Shown here one piece after another: positions 44,532 through 56,861 of a DNA stretch of 64,000 nucleotides (position 1 is its first letter; every line of letters starts with the position of its first letter). The notes under the pieces are model-generated. The model was not told where the DNA came from. It searched no databases and saw only the letters and a list, made by a program, of their open reading frames with translations. Location of the stretch: contig SCHM01000001.1 of assembly GCA_004123355.1 (NCBI GenBank), positions 9,000,193-9,064,192 on the forward strand, in the 5' to 3' direction. The DNA is from Amphirosellinia nigrospora. Its lineage: Eukaryota > Ascomycota > Sordariomycetes > Xylariales > Xylariaceae. A program made the position numbers and the translations under genes.

Positions 44532-47500
44532 TTAAGATAAGGGCCTACTTTCCGGACTGGATACCCTGCTGCTTCTTTCGCTAAAGGTGTTGAAGGTAAG
44601 TGCGTTGGAGACATCTGGAACTTGCCGAACAACTGCAGGCCTAACGTTGACCTCTTTGGAACCCCCACTGCCCAGAAAAGCCCAAACGTGGCAACACATT
44701 AATGCCACGTAAGATGCTAGAAAGCCCAACGTTGCGCCAAGTATGGTAACGTTCATTCCAAATTCCACAATAACGTGTTCACATTTGATACTGGGCAAAC
44801 TGACAATCTTCTGTGTTGGAGGGGTTGACCACATATCCTCCAGCTGCCTCGATGAAACGTTGTAAATAATCACCGCATGTAGTGGCATGGCCATTAACAG
44901 CAGATGTTGACGATGATGGTAAAGGAATAGAAGTGTCTCAATATCCGAACAATGAATGCGTGCATCAGCCAAGCCGGCAATTGTAAGGCCTTCCAATAGA
45001 TATGTGAGCGGCGAAACACGGTACATGAAAGTCCAGAAGCCTGGGAGCTGTGAAGGCGGAACTAAGACACTGGTAGGGTGTTCAGTAAAGCTCAAGTATA
45101 AAGCGTTACACTCAAGGGTTTGGGGGGAAGAGGACGGATAAGTCAACATACCCGCAAACACGGGACAACCAGTATAACAAGATACCTATTTGAACTGCCA
45201 CTTCAGAGTTCTTTATTCCCGCAGCTAAAGCCTGTGAAAGGGTGCTGGTCCATAGTATGAACAGCCAGAGAAGAACATAGGTCAGTGCGCCGCGCTCCGC
45301 GGTCCCGTAGACAACGTCCCATTGCGGCTAAGGCCAGTCGGGTAATACCAAGCTGAGAAGGCAACAGCGAGATAAGGTCTGCCAGCATATCTCGACCAAG
45401 ATATTGGCCACCAGAAAACTTACCCAGGAGTAGGTTTTGAGTCGCGCTCTCGTGTTTCAAACAGTTGTCTTCCACGGTGAAAGTAAAGCACGACCATTTG
45501 GACGATAGCTAAACAAATATGTGGAAAAGAAGATTGAGAAAAGAATGCTCACTACGCCTTGCAAGTTGAGAGACGTGTTTAGGAAAGAGAGTCCATTGAG
45601 AAGAGCCTAATATGTGTTAATGATGTCCTCTGTTCTAAACTTCGACAAATGAAGCAATAGCTTACAGTTCCACGGGAACAACGATCTTGGTGAGAGGTGA
45701 TAGGCTGCGCCATTGGTCTATGAACGTGCGCTTTGTGACGAGCAATGTCTGCTGACCAAATGATGTTGCATAGGCGTCCTCGGGAGCCCCGAGGCTCTCT
45801 GGAGTATCCGGATGTGTCGTCATATTTAGTCCAGCTAGGTGGCTTAGGAGATCTTGTTTGTTGCTGGAATTCCATTTCTGATTCCAGTCTACATTATTTT
45901 ATTTTGAAGATCTGACTTAACATTCATGTTCGTTATATCAAGCATCCACTCCGCAGGGTTGTCGCCCGGTTTGCATTTTGAAGCCCCATTGTCTTCAAAA
46001 TAATTAATCATAGTAGATGCGTTGTGTCCGATCTCCCCGAAGTAGAGAGTTTTGCCACCGCTTCCAAGAAGCAATAAACGATCAAACATGGTAAAAAGCT
46101 GGAAAGACGGCTGATGTATCGTGCAGAGAATCGCCTGTCCATTGTCGGCAAGCTTGCGCAGGAGGGTACATATAGACCATGCAGTTTGGCTATCCAGACC
46201 GGAAGTTGGCTCATCTACATGTTTCAGCTCAGTAAAGAACATGGAATGTAAGGTAAAACATAAGCAAGGGCGCAAATTATCGTGCATGGAAAGAAACGTA
46301 CCGATGAATAACAGGAGCTCTGGTTGTGCCACCATCTCGACAGCAATTGTCAAGCGTTTGCGTTGTTCCAGATTGAGCCCCTCGCCGGGAACACCGACGA
46401 TGGCCTCCGCATATGGCCGCATATCCATTAGATCTAAAATCTCGTCGACATATTCTAGTTTCTCCTTTTTGCTTTTGGATTTCGCCTGTCTTAGTAAACT
46501 ACTGAACTCTAAAGCCTCTCGAACTGTGGTGGTTGGTAAATGGATATCGTCTTGTTGAACATAACCTAGCTTTCGTTGATACCCAGTGCTTCGAGGGCGA
46601 CCGCCAACGAATATATCTCCCGTCACCCTACCAGTAGTGACACGATCGGCTAGCACATTAAGGAGAGTGGTCTTTCCGGCACCGGTAACGCCCTATGAGG
46701 CCTCAGCTTGCAGTTCTGGGACGATATAGGTGTCACTCACCATTAAGACAGTCAGAGTCCCGGGTTGAATCCATCCGTTAGCTTTCTCTAGAATAGTGCG
46801 GCCCTGATGTCATAATTGACCTCAGTCCAATGAAGTGGAGTGGCTTTCTGAGAATTTTGAACCTTGTCTGTAGACACATCGATATTTTGGAAACCAATAC
46901 CAGGTAGAGGATGAATAGAGCTTTTTTGATTAATATTGCGGTTGTTAACGACTTTCTCTTCATCCTCTACCATTCTGTTTCTTGAAGAGGCCCAACGTCT
47001 ATATGTCAATACCTCGCCTCGAGAGGGTCGTGCTGGTATATACTGTGCGGCAAGAAGGTGGATCGCACAAAATATTGTCATCATGGCTAGCAGTATTCCA
47101 AAGTTCCTGGTGGCTTTTTAGCATCATAAGAAAAATAACAAGAGAAGAAGAATAGCATGATTACCTCCATAGATGATTTGAGGTGTATCCGTACTTGACC
47201 GATAAGTAGTCCGTGCCGTCAACGAAAGGCTTGCCTATCTGACCGCCGACTGTTGTACAGATTTTCAGCCGGGTGGGAGTTGACTCGTAAGCTGGACCGA
47301 AAGGGATCATCATCGCACATTGAAAAAGCTGGTTATGCATCTATTCAAGGATCAGCTACGTTTAGTAGTTGCAAAAAGGGATCATACCTCATTGAGCATC
47401 AAGCTTTCGTACGTATACGCCAATGGGTTGATTCGCCAGAACCATCCGAACCACGGTACCATGTAATCTGGTGGCACTACGAAGCCGGTATAGATGATGC

Positions 47501-49414
47501 AAAATAATATAGCGAATGAAACAGGTATTTGTGTATGGTCCTTATTCTTGCGATAGAGCCGAGCATTCGAAACAGCATGGTCATAGTAATAAGGTTCACT
47601 AGCATGAATAGCCAGTATAGGAAGAAGGCCGATACGTCGCGTCGCAGATTGCTCAAAAAGTAGATAGGAATATGAATACCAAAGCAAGTAATAGCTTTGA
47701 TTGGAATGTCACAGATAAAAGCGGCACATCGTTCCGTGAAAGGCTGGTAAAAGGCATATCGATGGTGCTTCTCCACTATCGGGCGTTGTGCCAGAGCAGG
47801 AGGACCTATACAACATTAGTGAAGTCCGGCTGACCGTACAACACAATCTCGCCTACCGAAAGCTGGTGCAAAGGCATTTAGATTAGAGCAAAGAACAGTA
47901 GGATGGATCGCGCCTGCAGACTATCCGTCGTCTCATCCAAGTTATAATACACACTGCCAATACAAGCCAAGGATAGAGTTGGCAATGACGGTAGTCAGAT
48001 CAATAGAAAAGTTCTGGCGCATTCTCAGAAGAGCCCTTTTCAGACATACGACCGTTTGGCGCGATATCGAGAGTGGATAGGTAGACCTTCGGAGACTAGA
48101 AGGTTGGATGTCAGATAAATTAATTCAGGATCAGGTGCCGATGAAATACCTTAGCTGGTCCATCGTGGCTCTCCCCGTTGGCGCTTGGTCTTGGAAACCT
48201 GATTGGCGTTCGAAGATCTCGGCGTTTATCTTTCGAGCTTGTGTGCTATGTCTCCAAACATTCACAAATTCATCAGGTAGATGTGGCACACGTCTCACAT
48301 CGTGGCAATAATTTTGAGCTTCAAGTGGGTTTGTCAAAGCGGTTAAGAAGTCTGCAGTCGTGACTCGTTCCGGTTTAAAGAAGCCCATATCTCCGAAGTA
48401 GCCTACAGCATCCCTTGTTGGTCCATAATAGATTTGACGGCCCTCGTACAGAACCATTACCTTGTCAAACTCCTGTTGGAGAGATATGTTATTAACTCAC
48501 TGAGGATCTGTATGGGCGATAAGGTTCTGGGGGGTAACTGACTTCGTACATATCTTCGGATGCTTGGTAAAGACTCATGGCTACAGTAGACTTATTCACG
48601 TCAGTAGAACTCCGTAGGAATTTGATCAACCGTCGTGCAGTTGAGCTATCAAGTCCACGGGTGCTATTATCCCAACATTGGAGTTGGGCACCGCTTATGT
48701 AGGCCTCGGCAATGCTTGTTCGTCGCTTCTCGCCGCCACTGAGGCCTCTGGTAGTAGCATCACCGACAAGGGTATCTAGAGCTGAGCTTAGACCAAACTC
48801 TGAAGCAATATCACGGTATACTTGGGCATCGGGGTGTCGGGACCTGGTGGATAGCGCGAAGTCAAGGGTTTGTCCGAGAGTTAGTTCGGGGAAATGGACG
48901 TCGAGCTCGGCAATGTATACTCGCTCTCCCTTGAAGTTCTTATGAAACTCAGAATAGGAGATGCCTAGACCATGAGTTAGTAGAAGTTACAATCAAAGAA
49001 ACCGCCCTTATGACCTTGGTAGTTGATTTGAGACTCGCCATCTATCCTGAGCCCATCAAGATTTCCGGCTAAAGTTTTGAGAAAGGTCGAGCACCCGCTA
49101 CCTGGCCGTCCTAGGACAAGAAGCATCTCTCCAGGATAGATTGCACCCTCAAATCTTTGAAGTATCTGTTTTTTGGTGGTATCATGAGACTTGAGGGACC
49201 GGGCTAGAAGTTTTGGGGCGGCGAGCACATAATCCAAAATGCTATAGTGGTGCTGATCATTGAGGACAGGAGCATGTACGCCCAGTTTCGCAAATGTGAT
49301 TGCAATATGAAGCTTTGAGTGCTTCTTGATCTCATTTCCTCGCGTCGGATCTGGTACAGACCTCACACCAAGATTGTCCTTGGTCGCGCTAGTTGATTGA
49401 TTTGGCTGTTCCAT
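44532..49414 (-). CDS. PDR-type (ABCG) full-size ABC transporter
   Basis: A plasma-membrane efflux pump of the fungal pleiotropic drug resistance family, (NBD-TMD)x2. ATG at 49414 starts [17 protein letters not shown]1 Walker A is GRPGSGCST (about residue 102-110), with the Cys in place of Lys that is typical of PDR proteins. The signature [15 protein letters not shown] lies near 48700-48745. TMD1 shows [20 protein letters not shown] and [22 protein letters not shown]2 Walker [11 protein letters not shown] is at 46663-46692, then [34 protein letters not shown] and [14 protein letters not shown], the last joined across an 87-bp intron (46215-46301). TMD2 ends with [19 protein letters not shown], and the stop is at 44532-44534. 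Several further introns are needed; some frame breaks may be errors. It sits beside two P450s and a methyltransferase, which suggests export of a metabolite or toxicant. Confidence 0.85.
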
Positions 49415-50229
49415 AATGATTCGAGAATAAACTGGTCTCCGGTAGAGTATCAAACGTTCTCCAACAGAAACAGGTCAATATAATCGGGGAGGGGTGCCTC
49501 AATTTTCCAAGTTGAAGGGAAATTGGCAGGCAAGCTATGTCCAGGGGTGTAGGGAGAAAAACGGTGCTGGCTACCTATATCCGCCTTGGGGGCTGCATTT
49601 TGTGGGATGCAAGAGTTGTAGGTACTTGGTGAATGAAGAAGCCGGGGAAAAACAGAAGGGCGGTTGGGTGGGGGTCTGATACCTCTATCACAGATACATT
49701 CAGATGTATTTCCTTCAGCCCCCAAGCATGGCATGCCGTATATGCAGCCTGTGCACTTGGATTACTAGCGAGCGAATGCTATACAAACTTTGAAATTGAG
49801 GTTACATCGGGCTTTAATTAGCGCTGGAGATTCAGGGCTTCGTTCGGTATGTTGATGAAGGGTACTCTTGACAACAGGGCTATCATGTGGTTTACTCTTC
49901 TGCCCCTCTCAGGCGGAAATATTGTAACCTTAATCTTATAGAAATTTTCTTAGACATTCCCGCTGTCCATTTCAAGACAGTTACAATGATTGCAGCACGT
50001 TCCGAATGATAAAATTCAAATTCAAAAGTAATGAGCGTGGCTTACGATTCTTAGGGAAGCTCGACAGTTTTTTTTGCGTGACTTTTTCTTCTTCTTTTGG
50101 GGAAAAAAAAAGAAAAGAAAAAAGAAAAACCCCAAATTCTTCTTCCCAAACTATACATATATATTGTATGATTATAGCAGTCAAAATGGGCGGAAAGGCG
50201 TGTACCATATCATCTTCTCCTACTTAGAA
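49415..50229. other. Intergenic between ABC transporter and P450
   Basis: It contains the transporter promoter and, near 50090-50130, an A-rich tract. A minus-strand frame at 49450-49734 ends just upstream of the transporter and is not protein-like. Confidence 0.4.
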
Positions 50230-51870
50230 TTATAGCTTAGAATCTGGCTCATCTGTGTCCTCAGCCACAAATTGAAGTTTCTGTCTCGTTGCAGAAAACA
50301 CAGGCAACCATTTCTGGTCATCTCGACAGCTAAGCTTAATCTCAAAGTCTTCATCAGGTTTGTTGATGGAAGTGGTTAAGCTAGACTTCGTGACAGTCGG
50401 TTTCACCCATTGGCCGCCCTGTGGTTGCAAATCGAAAGCCAGAATGCTACTTGCTGCGAAACCTAAGATCGTTGAGGTAGCAAGATGGCGGCCGGGGCAT
50501 AGGGTCCATCCGCCGCCGAAAGTGCGGAGTCTTCGCTTCTTGTTGAGGAATCGTAGATGGTCGAATTCATTCACATTTTGACCCCATATAAATGGGTCAC
50601 GATGTTGGATGCCTGCAGGAATAAGGACCATTGCCCCCTTTTTCAGAAGGTATTGGCCGCTGATGAGTTGATCTTCCATGACTTTGCGGACGGATACACC
50701 CGTAGAGTGAAGGCGAAGACTTTCTGTATATGTAGATAGTAGAATCGGGCATGAAAGCTCTACTAACGCGAGGTCAAGTGAGTATCCGCCATTATGATCC
50801 TTCTTCAATGCCGCCAATAGCTCGTTACGGCAATCCTGAAGGATGATAGGATCTGAAAAGATATAATACAGGGTCCAGAATGCTGCTGGCACCGTGTTGC
50901 TTAGAAGCGCAATGGTAAATGCAGATGCAGTTCGTGCGATGTCTGAACTCGATAGGCCTGCCTTGCAGAAGCATTCATATTGATTCATTATATACGGCGA
51001 TGTTTCCGTGTCTTCTCGGGGCCCCTCATCGTAATACTGTTTGAGTGCTTCCACTAAGCTTTCGCGAGCACGAACAGAATTCCTTGTCGTAATGGATAGT
51101 TTCAGCCCAGCCATGAGATGGGTGAGGCCGGATTCATATTGCCTGGATACTCATCAGCCTATAGACTTCCCACGACATAATGTGTAGAACCAGCATACTT
51201 ACGCCCAGGCTGCTCTGACAGCAGGGTTTCGAAACGGATTCCGGGTACCATACATCGCTTCCGTACTTGCCATCATGACCTCTTTGGAGACCCATTCATA
51301 CATGTGTACGTTTCTGGGCGCTCGGACCGACTCACGAGTGCTGATAGATCCTGTAATCTGCCATGACCTCTTCTTAATGGCATCCAGGGTTTCCCCTGGC
51401 GATAGGTTCATTTGATTGAAATCATGAAATCTATGTATGAAACCACCTTCCTCATCTTGACTTAGGATCATTACTCCAGGTTCGCTGGCAGCAATCAAGT
51501 TGGATGCGATGCGGCCCAAAATAGGAGAAAAGGAGAGGGTCCGAACATGGCGCTGCACTCCCGAAATAAGTGAGATATCATTAACCACATATAAACGAGT
51601 GCCAGGTAAGCGAACGGTATAGATCGGGAGGCCGCTGCTGGCAAATTGTGTTAGCTGTTATCCAAAAGCGATAGGTCCAAAGATAGCCCAACCGCTGTAT
51701 CATCCAGTAATCGATACCCAGGCGCTTATTCGAAGAATAGGTTGGATGAATGGTATAGACGTGTCTACGGGTAGTGGTTCTTGGGCACCTTGGGTCGAGT
51801 GTAGCAACCTCCTCAGAAGTATATACGCCACCACTATTGTGACACAACCGGCTACGAATGTTGACACCAT
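50230..51870 (-). CDS. Cytochrome P450, CYP7/CYP8-like fungal group
   Basis: A haem monooxygenase. ATG at 51870 gives MVSTFVAGCVTIVVAYILL, an N-terminal membrane anchor. The body includes LPIYTVRLPGTRLYVVND and RHVRTLSFSPILGRIASNL. An intron (GTAAGT...ATCCAG, about 51123-51203) joins AVRAAWA to QYESGLTHLMAGLKL. The I-helix region is NTVPAAFWTLYYIF, the ExxR motif ESLRL, and the haem-binding loop FGGGWTLCPGRHLA with the axial Cys. This loop form and the VRxPGxR stretch fit the fungal relatives of sterol 7-alpha-hydroxylase and prostacyclin synthase. A frame break or small intron lies near 51640-51700. Substrate unknown. Neighbour of the ABC transporter, on the same strand. Confidence 0.8.
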
Positions 51871-52565
51871 GTTTTCGAGGTATTAGGAATCTACTTCGTC
51901 TTGAGGATATTGGCCAAAGCTAGAGTGTCATAACAAATTATGATTGTGGGGGAACAAAGCCTATCGGATACTGGATGCCTATTAATCATGCCGTGTCGAG
52001 GACAGGTGGATTCTCAATATGGCCGGCGTGTTTAAACTACCTAGTAAGTAGGTTGAAGAGAAAGAACTTGTGTGTACTGCATGCTGTAACAACGTGACAC
52101 AACGCCGACAAGCCCCCGTGGACCCCATTGTTAATACAACCATAGCTGCCTGCATCTGTAGGCTGTACTAACAGCAGGTGGCTTTGTAAATAGCCCAAAC
52201 ATACGGCCCCTCACGTTGGAGGGATGCCCGCAGCTGGGTTACAACGCCCCAAAAAGGCGATCGGGTGTCGTCGGGTAGATCAGTAAAGAGGGTCAGACTG
52301 CATGACGTGGAATTGATTCCAGTCCTAGGAAGAACATCACAAACCACCTACCATGGATCATTGACAAGCAGGCTAGTCATTTCATTACAGTAAGGCTCGC
52401 GTAAAGAAAGACAAAAAGTCTCACAGCTGCCTCTGATCTCAATCCCCAGCATCCAGCATTGCGTAACTTAACAATACTCTTCCAGTTTTTACTTTCCGCG
52501 AAAAGACTACGATACTACTCTTTTGCATCTGATTTTCTCATATAGCATATCCAACGGCATCCAGA
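51871..52565. promoter_or_regulatory. Divergent region between P450 and rhodopsin-domain gene
   Basis: About 0.7 kb between opposed start codons. It contains one near match to the locally enriched GCAGGCT motif (GTAGGCT at about 52160). No other element recognised. Confidence 0.35.
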
Positions 52566-54160
52566 ATGGCATCGTCTGGCTTATCCGGCGTGGACCTGTC
52601 CCAAGTACCTTTGTCGAAGCCCCCGCCGGGAGAAGTGACTAACTTCGTCGATCCTGAATCGATTTCATGGGCGGGAAGGCTGTCTATCTACTTGACTGTG
52701 CCGATTATGGCTGTCGCATTTATTTTGCGATTGTACGTCCGCGTCCAAAAGCGTCAATTCGGTATAGACGATCGTACGTACGAACTCCAGAAGCCCTTAT
52801 GAGTGTCTTACTAGAATGATATGCTAAAACCTGGTCTACAAAGTTTTTTTGGTATTTGGTGTTGTTCGTATTCTCTGCGACTCATACATCTATACCTGAA
52901 TCTCATCTTAACTATACGTTCGTCGCAGGCAGCGGCCGTTTCTTTCTCAGGCGTTCTCCTACCAGTGTGTAGTCATTACATACCATTCAAAACATGTCTT
53001 GGAAAATAACTTGTCAAAGTCCTCAACGACGTCTTGGGACGCCATGCATGGAATATTCCGCTTTCTGCAATTCAACCATCGTTCTTCAAGGTAAGAGCTC
53101 TAGATGCGCCACTTGCTTGAGGTGATAGAGGGGCTTCTGATTAACGAGCTGTCAATTAGTATTCGGTAACAGCGGGAAGTCTCTATAACGTCAGCGCAAT
53201 GTTTACTAAGATATCGATTTTGACTCTGTATTTTCATATCTTCAACACATCCCGCCAGGCTCGAATTTTCATCTGGATCGGCATTGTCTCCATCGCGGTG
53301 GCGTACTTGACGATTACGGCGACGTTTTTGTATTACTTGTTGCCCCATCAGGGCGATGGGGGCTGGCTCTCCTCCGCTTACTCACGTCGCGCAGGTGTTC
53401 CGTCTCGAGTCATTGACCTAACACAGGGTTTCTTCAGCGCCTTTACAGACTACTATGTTCTCGCAATCCCTATTTTCGTCGTTGCCCATCTACATACACC
53501 GACTAGGAGGAAGATAGCAGTTTCGTGCCTTTTCCTGACTGGTCTCATGCAAGTCTACCCATGTTGTTCGAAGCTATGCGCACTGCTAACTTAGAACCTA
53601 TCTAGATCCTGTGGGGCATCTACCGCTGGGGTGGTATTTAGGTATCGTGCTCTCCACTTAAAAAGCGATGTTGAAGACAACCGATATCTTTCAATTCAGT
53701 TTGAGGCCTTGACGTAAGCGCTGTGTTCTTCAACTCCCAAACCAGTGCGCTAATCATCTTCAGCGTCGCCGAGCTCAATATTGGAATCTTGTGCGCCTGT
53801 ATTCCAGTCTTCTTTATCCTCTTCAAGACGGCCGTGCAGAGGACTGAAAATGGCTTCATTTATCTAAAGGAACAACTTAGCCCTCGCGGCAGTGGAAATG
53901 GCAGCAATGACGCCGACAGGGACGAGACATCTCGTCCAACGATAGACGCTCAAGTTCCGAGTGGCACATTGAACCGGCTGAAGTCAATCTTTCGCAAGGT
54001 CGGCCGGACCCAAACTTCAGGTACAGAGGCACTGACTGACGTACGGACCTCTGAATTCCTCGAACTTCAATCCGTGGACTATGACTATCATGCACACCTC
54101 AGAAAGGGTTCGCATACAGCAAGTACCAAGTCCTTAATCAAACCCAGGAGCGACGTTTAA
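52566..54160 (+). CDS. Fungal rhodopsin-domain integral membrane protein (seven-helix type)
   Basis: Members of this large ascomycete family are seven-helix membrane proteins of mostly unknown role, some PTH11-like. ATG (AGAATGGC) starts MASSGLSGVDLSQVP. Helices include LSIYLTVPIMAVAFILRLYV, IWIGIVSIAVAYLTITATFL, YYVLAIPIFVVAHL and VAELNIGILCACIPVFFILF. Family marks are FGIDD, LGRHAWNIPLSAIQPSFFK, FTKISILTLYFHIF and LTQGFFSAFTDYYVLAIPI. Clear introns: one from 52774 (acceptor uncertain), 53091-53159, 53553-53605 (with GCTAAC branch site) and 53714-53763. One frame slip near 53640, at a TTT. The C-terminal tail is cytosolic, Ser/Thr-rich and ends SLIKPRSDV. It may be a sensor within the adjacent metabolic locus. 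Confidence 0.8.
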
Positions 54161-55964
54161 GTGTCTACCCAAAGAGATTGAATCCCAAGGTTCTCAAGCT
54201 GATCTAGTCTACTTGATGCGTCTTGTTCTACGATTATGTTGTAATTCCCTCCAAAACAGCAAATTAGGAAGTTTGGTAACCGTTGGCTCGAGTATGGTTT
54301 TTATCGCTTCACCAGTCGTGCCTGGCGGTATGCTTTCCGCCTACGCTCGCTTTACATGGGCCCCCCGCTCATCACGTGTCCACTCCTTCACTGCAAAATA
54401 GTCAATACATAGTTCAATATAACGACACCACCGTACTTCTCGCTTTGAAAAATTGAATATAATGTGGAATGTAGTATCCTCCATAACCCTGCGATGTACG
54501 GCTCTGGGAGGCGTGGCTTGCCCTAACTGGGGACGGTCCCCACGTTAAAAATCAATTCAATCAACCAATAAACCTACCTAAGAAGCTTACATCAGGTACC
54601 GTAAACAGTCGTGTGCGAATCATCGAAAGGCATGCCAGGGGTGAGTAGATGAGGCTACTGTAAGATTACATTGGACAGACCTGCAGACAAGGAATGGCGC
54701 GTGCCACGGAGCAGTCGAGCCAGTTGTTATGGTAACGTAATATGCTTGGCACGCCCCATATCGATTTTCTTAGACTAGAGCACTGGGAGGGGGCTACTGT
54801 CACCCGTCAGCCAAGCCTGCATTTCAGCTTCGGTATGCAGGCTGTGAATCACCTTGGTCGAGGGTTAAGGTTGGTTTGCAGCCGGGTGGGTATACCCATA
54901 TTAGGGCAACAAGAGGCGACGATCTTTTTCAAAAGTTTGAATGTATTGCAGTGTCTGTCGAAGTACCTTTACTTATGCACTGGCTTTATGTGGATATTAC
55001 ATGAGTTCCAATTGCTACCCTATGTATGCAGGCTGTGAGATGGCGATACAGCCTGTATAGGTCTGTGAAACAGACAGGTCGGACCTTGACAGCATGACCC
55101 CGCTAGCGTACTTATGGGTACTGTAGCCTGCTTCAGATCCGACTTATTGAGTACTGAACATAGATAGGGTGGCCTAGAAGGAACGATAGATGGGTAGGAT
55201 GATGTGACATTGTATCGGAGGGGAAGGGGTCTAGCCGTCAGTGTGATATGACACTGTTACCTGGCTTTCATGTTAGATTATGCAGGCTACAGAGGTGGGG
55301 GCTGAGAGCCTGCCCAAGACGAAGACAGCCTGCTTCCGTTTTGACAGAACATATAGCTCTCTCTCTCTTATTGGCTTACCTGTTGAGCCTCACTGCGGGG
55401 GGCCTCAAATGCCCCTCACCCCAACCGCGAGATCCCGACAAAATGAGGGGCACAAAACGGCAAGATCGAGCGCCTGCAGGGGTGGAACGTGATACGTCGG
55501 AAGGTACGCTTCTGCCTTACTTACAGTCGTGCATTCGTATGACCTACTGATGCCAGGGTACCTAGGCAGAACTCCTGGATGCGCGGCATCCGGCCGTTGA
55601 AACTAATCTCAATCTGCTCAAAAGGTTTTGACGCTTGCAATTTCGGCGATGGACCTATTAGGGGCGCAGTAGCTGTCGTTGGGTTACACCACGTCTGACC
55701 GCGCTTACGTCCGGCTCTATGGCAAGGCAAGTGTCTTTGTTAACACACACGCACAGAGAGAGAGAGAGAGAGAGAGAGCCCTCACCCCCCTTTCTTTCTT
55801 TCTTTATCTTTTCTAGAGACCCTCTGATCTATGAACAAGTTGCTGTTCGTTCATCGAGGTGGTGTACACTCTGAGACCCAAAACTGACTTGTGAGCGCTC
55901 TGACCTCTTTTGAGCTCCAATTTCCTACACATTATCGTATCTCCCGTAAGAGCCTGCCATCAAT
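54161..55964. promoter_or_regulatory. Intergenic with clustered GCAGGCT/AGCCTGC heptamers upstream of methyltransferase
   Basis: Heptamers GCAGGCT or its complement occur at 54814, 54837, 55028, 55125, 55282, 55307, 55327 and 55951, the last ending 7 bp before the methyltransferase ATG. Three share the longer form TATGCAGGCT. By chance about 0.2 would be expected in 1.8 kb. Open frames in this interval show no protein-like sequence. The role as binding sites is inferred. Confidence 0.45.
55755..55778. repeat. (AG)12 microsatellite
   Basis: An uninterrupted AG dinucleotide run, followed by a CTTT-rich tract at about 55790-55807. Confidence 0.95.
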
Positions 55965-56861
55965 ATGACGACATCATCTTCCCACATAGATGAGTATGAC
56001 CAGTCCAAGTACTGGGCTGCTCCGGCGAGGAATTTCAGATCCTCAGCCCGCTTGCACCTGCAACATCTTCTCGTTCAAAACACCCTTGGCTACCTTCTTG
56101 AGCCAACTATCGAAAAGTCCGTCGCTAACGCCAAGCTACTTAAGGTTGCCGACCTCGCTTGTGGCAACGGTATTTGGCTTACTGAGCTTCATTCCTATCT
56201 GGCTTTAAACAACATTACTACCCAGCTGGACGGCTTTGACGTCAACCCTATTTACTTCCCCATGCAACCTATTGCCCGTCTACCGTGTCCCTTAAACAGC
56301 TTGATATTCTCGCGAAACCTCTCCCTACTGAATTGATTGGTATTTACGATATCGTTCATATCCGGGCTCTCGGAGTGTTATCCCTAACGCAGACCTATCA
56401 CCCGTGCTTTCCGTTGCATTTGAGCTTCTGAAGCCTGGTGGATATATACAATGGGACGAATCTCGAGGCGACAGATTTGTCGTCGAGTCGCCTTCGCCCC
56501 AGATACCTAAAGTTCATTGTGACACCTTGTGCACGTGCTCAAGTCTGGTCTTCAGGCCAAGGGCATAGTAAGCGACTGGGTCGATGTTTTGGACACACAT
56601 CTTGACAAGTTCGGCTTTCAGAATGTGCAGCAGCATGTACAGCAGAAGAGGAAGCAAGACTTCAAGGGCTGGACTGAAGACTACTTGATGGTCTGGGAGG
56701 AGCTTGCCGTGTTGTTTCCGCCAAAGTCGAAGGTGCCAAACGCACCAATGTCACGCGAAGAATGGATTGATCTATTCTCCAAGGCAGTTGGAGAGACGGA
56801 GCAAGGTGTTGTCGTCCATCAAGGAACGGTCGTCACTGCCATCGGACAAAAACCGACTTAA
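55965..56861 (+). CDS. SAM-dependent methyltransferase, secondary-metabolism type, frame-broken
   Basis: A class I methyltransferase. Start MTTSSSHIDEYDQSKYW. The SAM-binding motif I reads VADLACGNGIWLTEL (about residues 61-75), motif II region TTQLDGFDVNP, then IGIYDIVHIRALG and the post-motif ELLKPGGYIQWDES, with the C-terminal segment GIVSDWVDVLDTHLDKFGF. The layout is that of the small fungal methyltransferases found in gene clusters (gliN/UMTA-like). The frame changes near 56270, 56370 and 56530, each small. No targeting signal. It lies between the rhodopsin-domain protein and a P450, and its upstream region carries the GCAGGCT cluster. Substrate unknown. Confidence 0.75.
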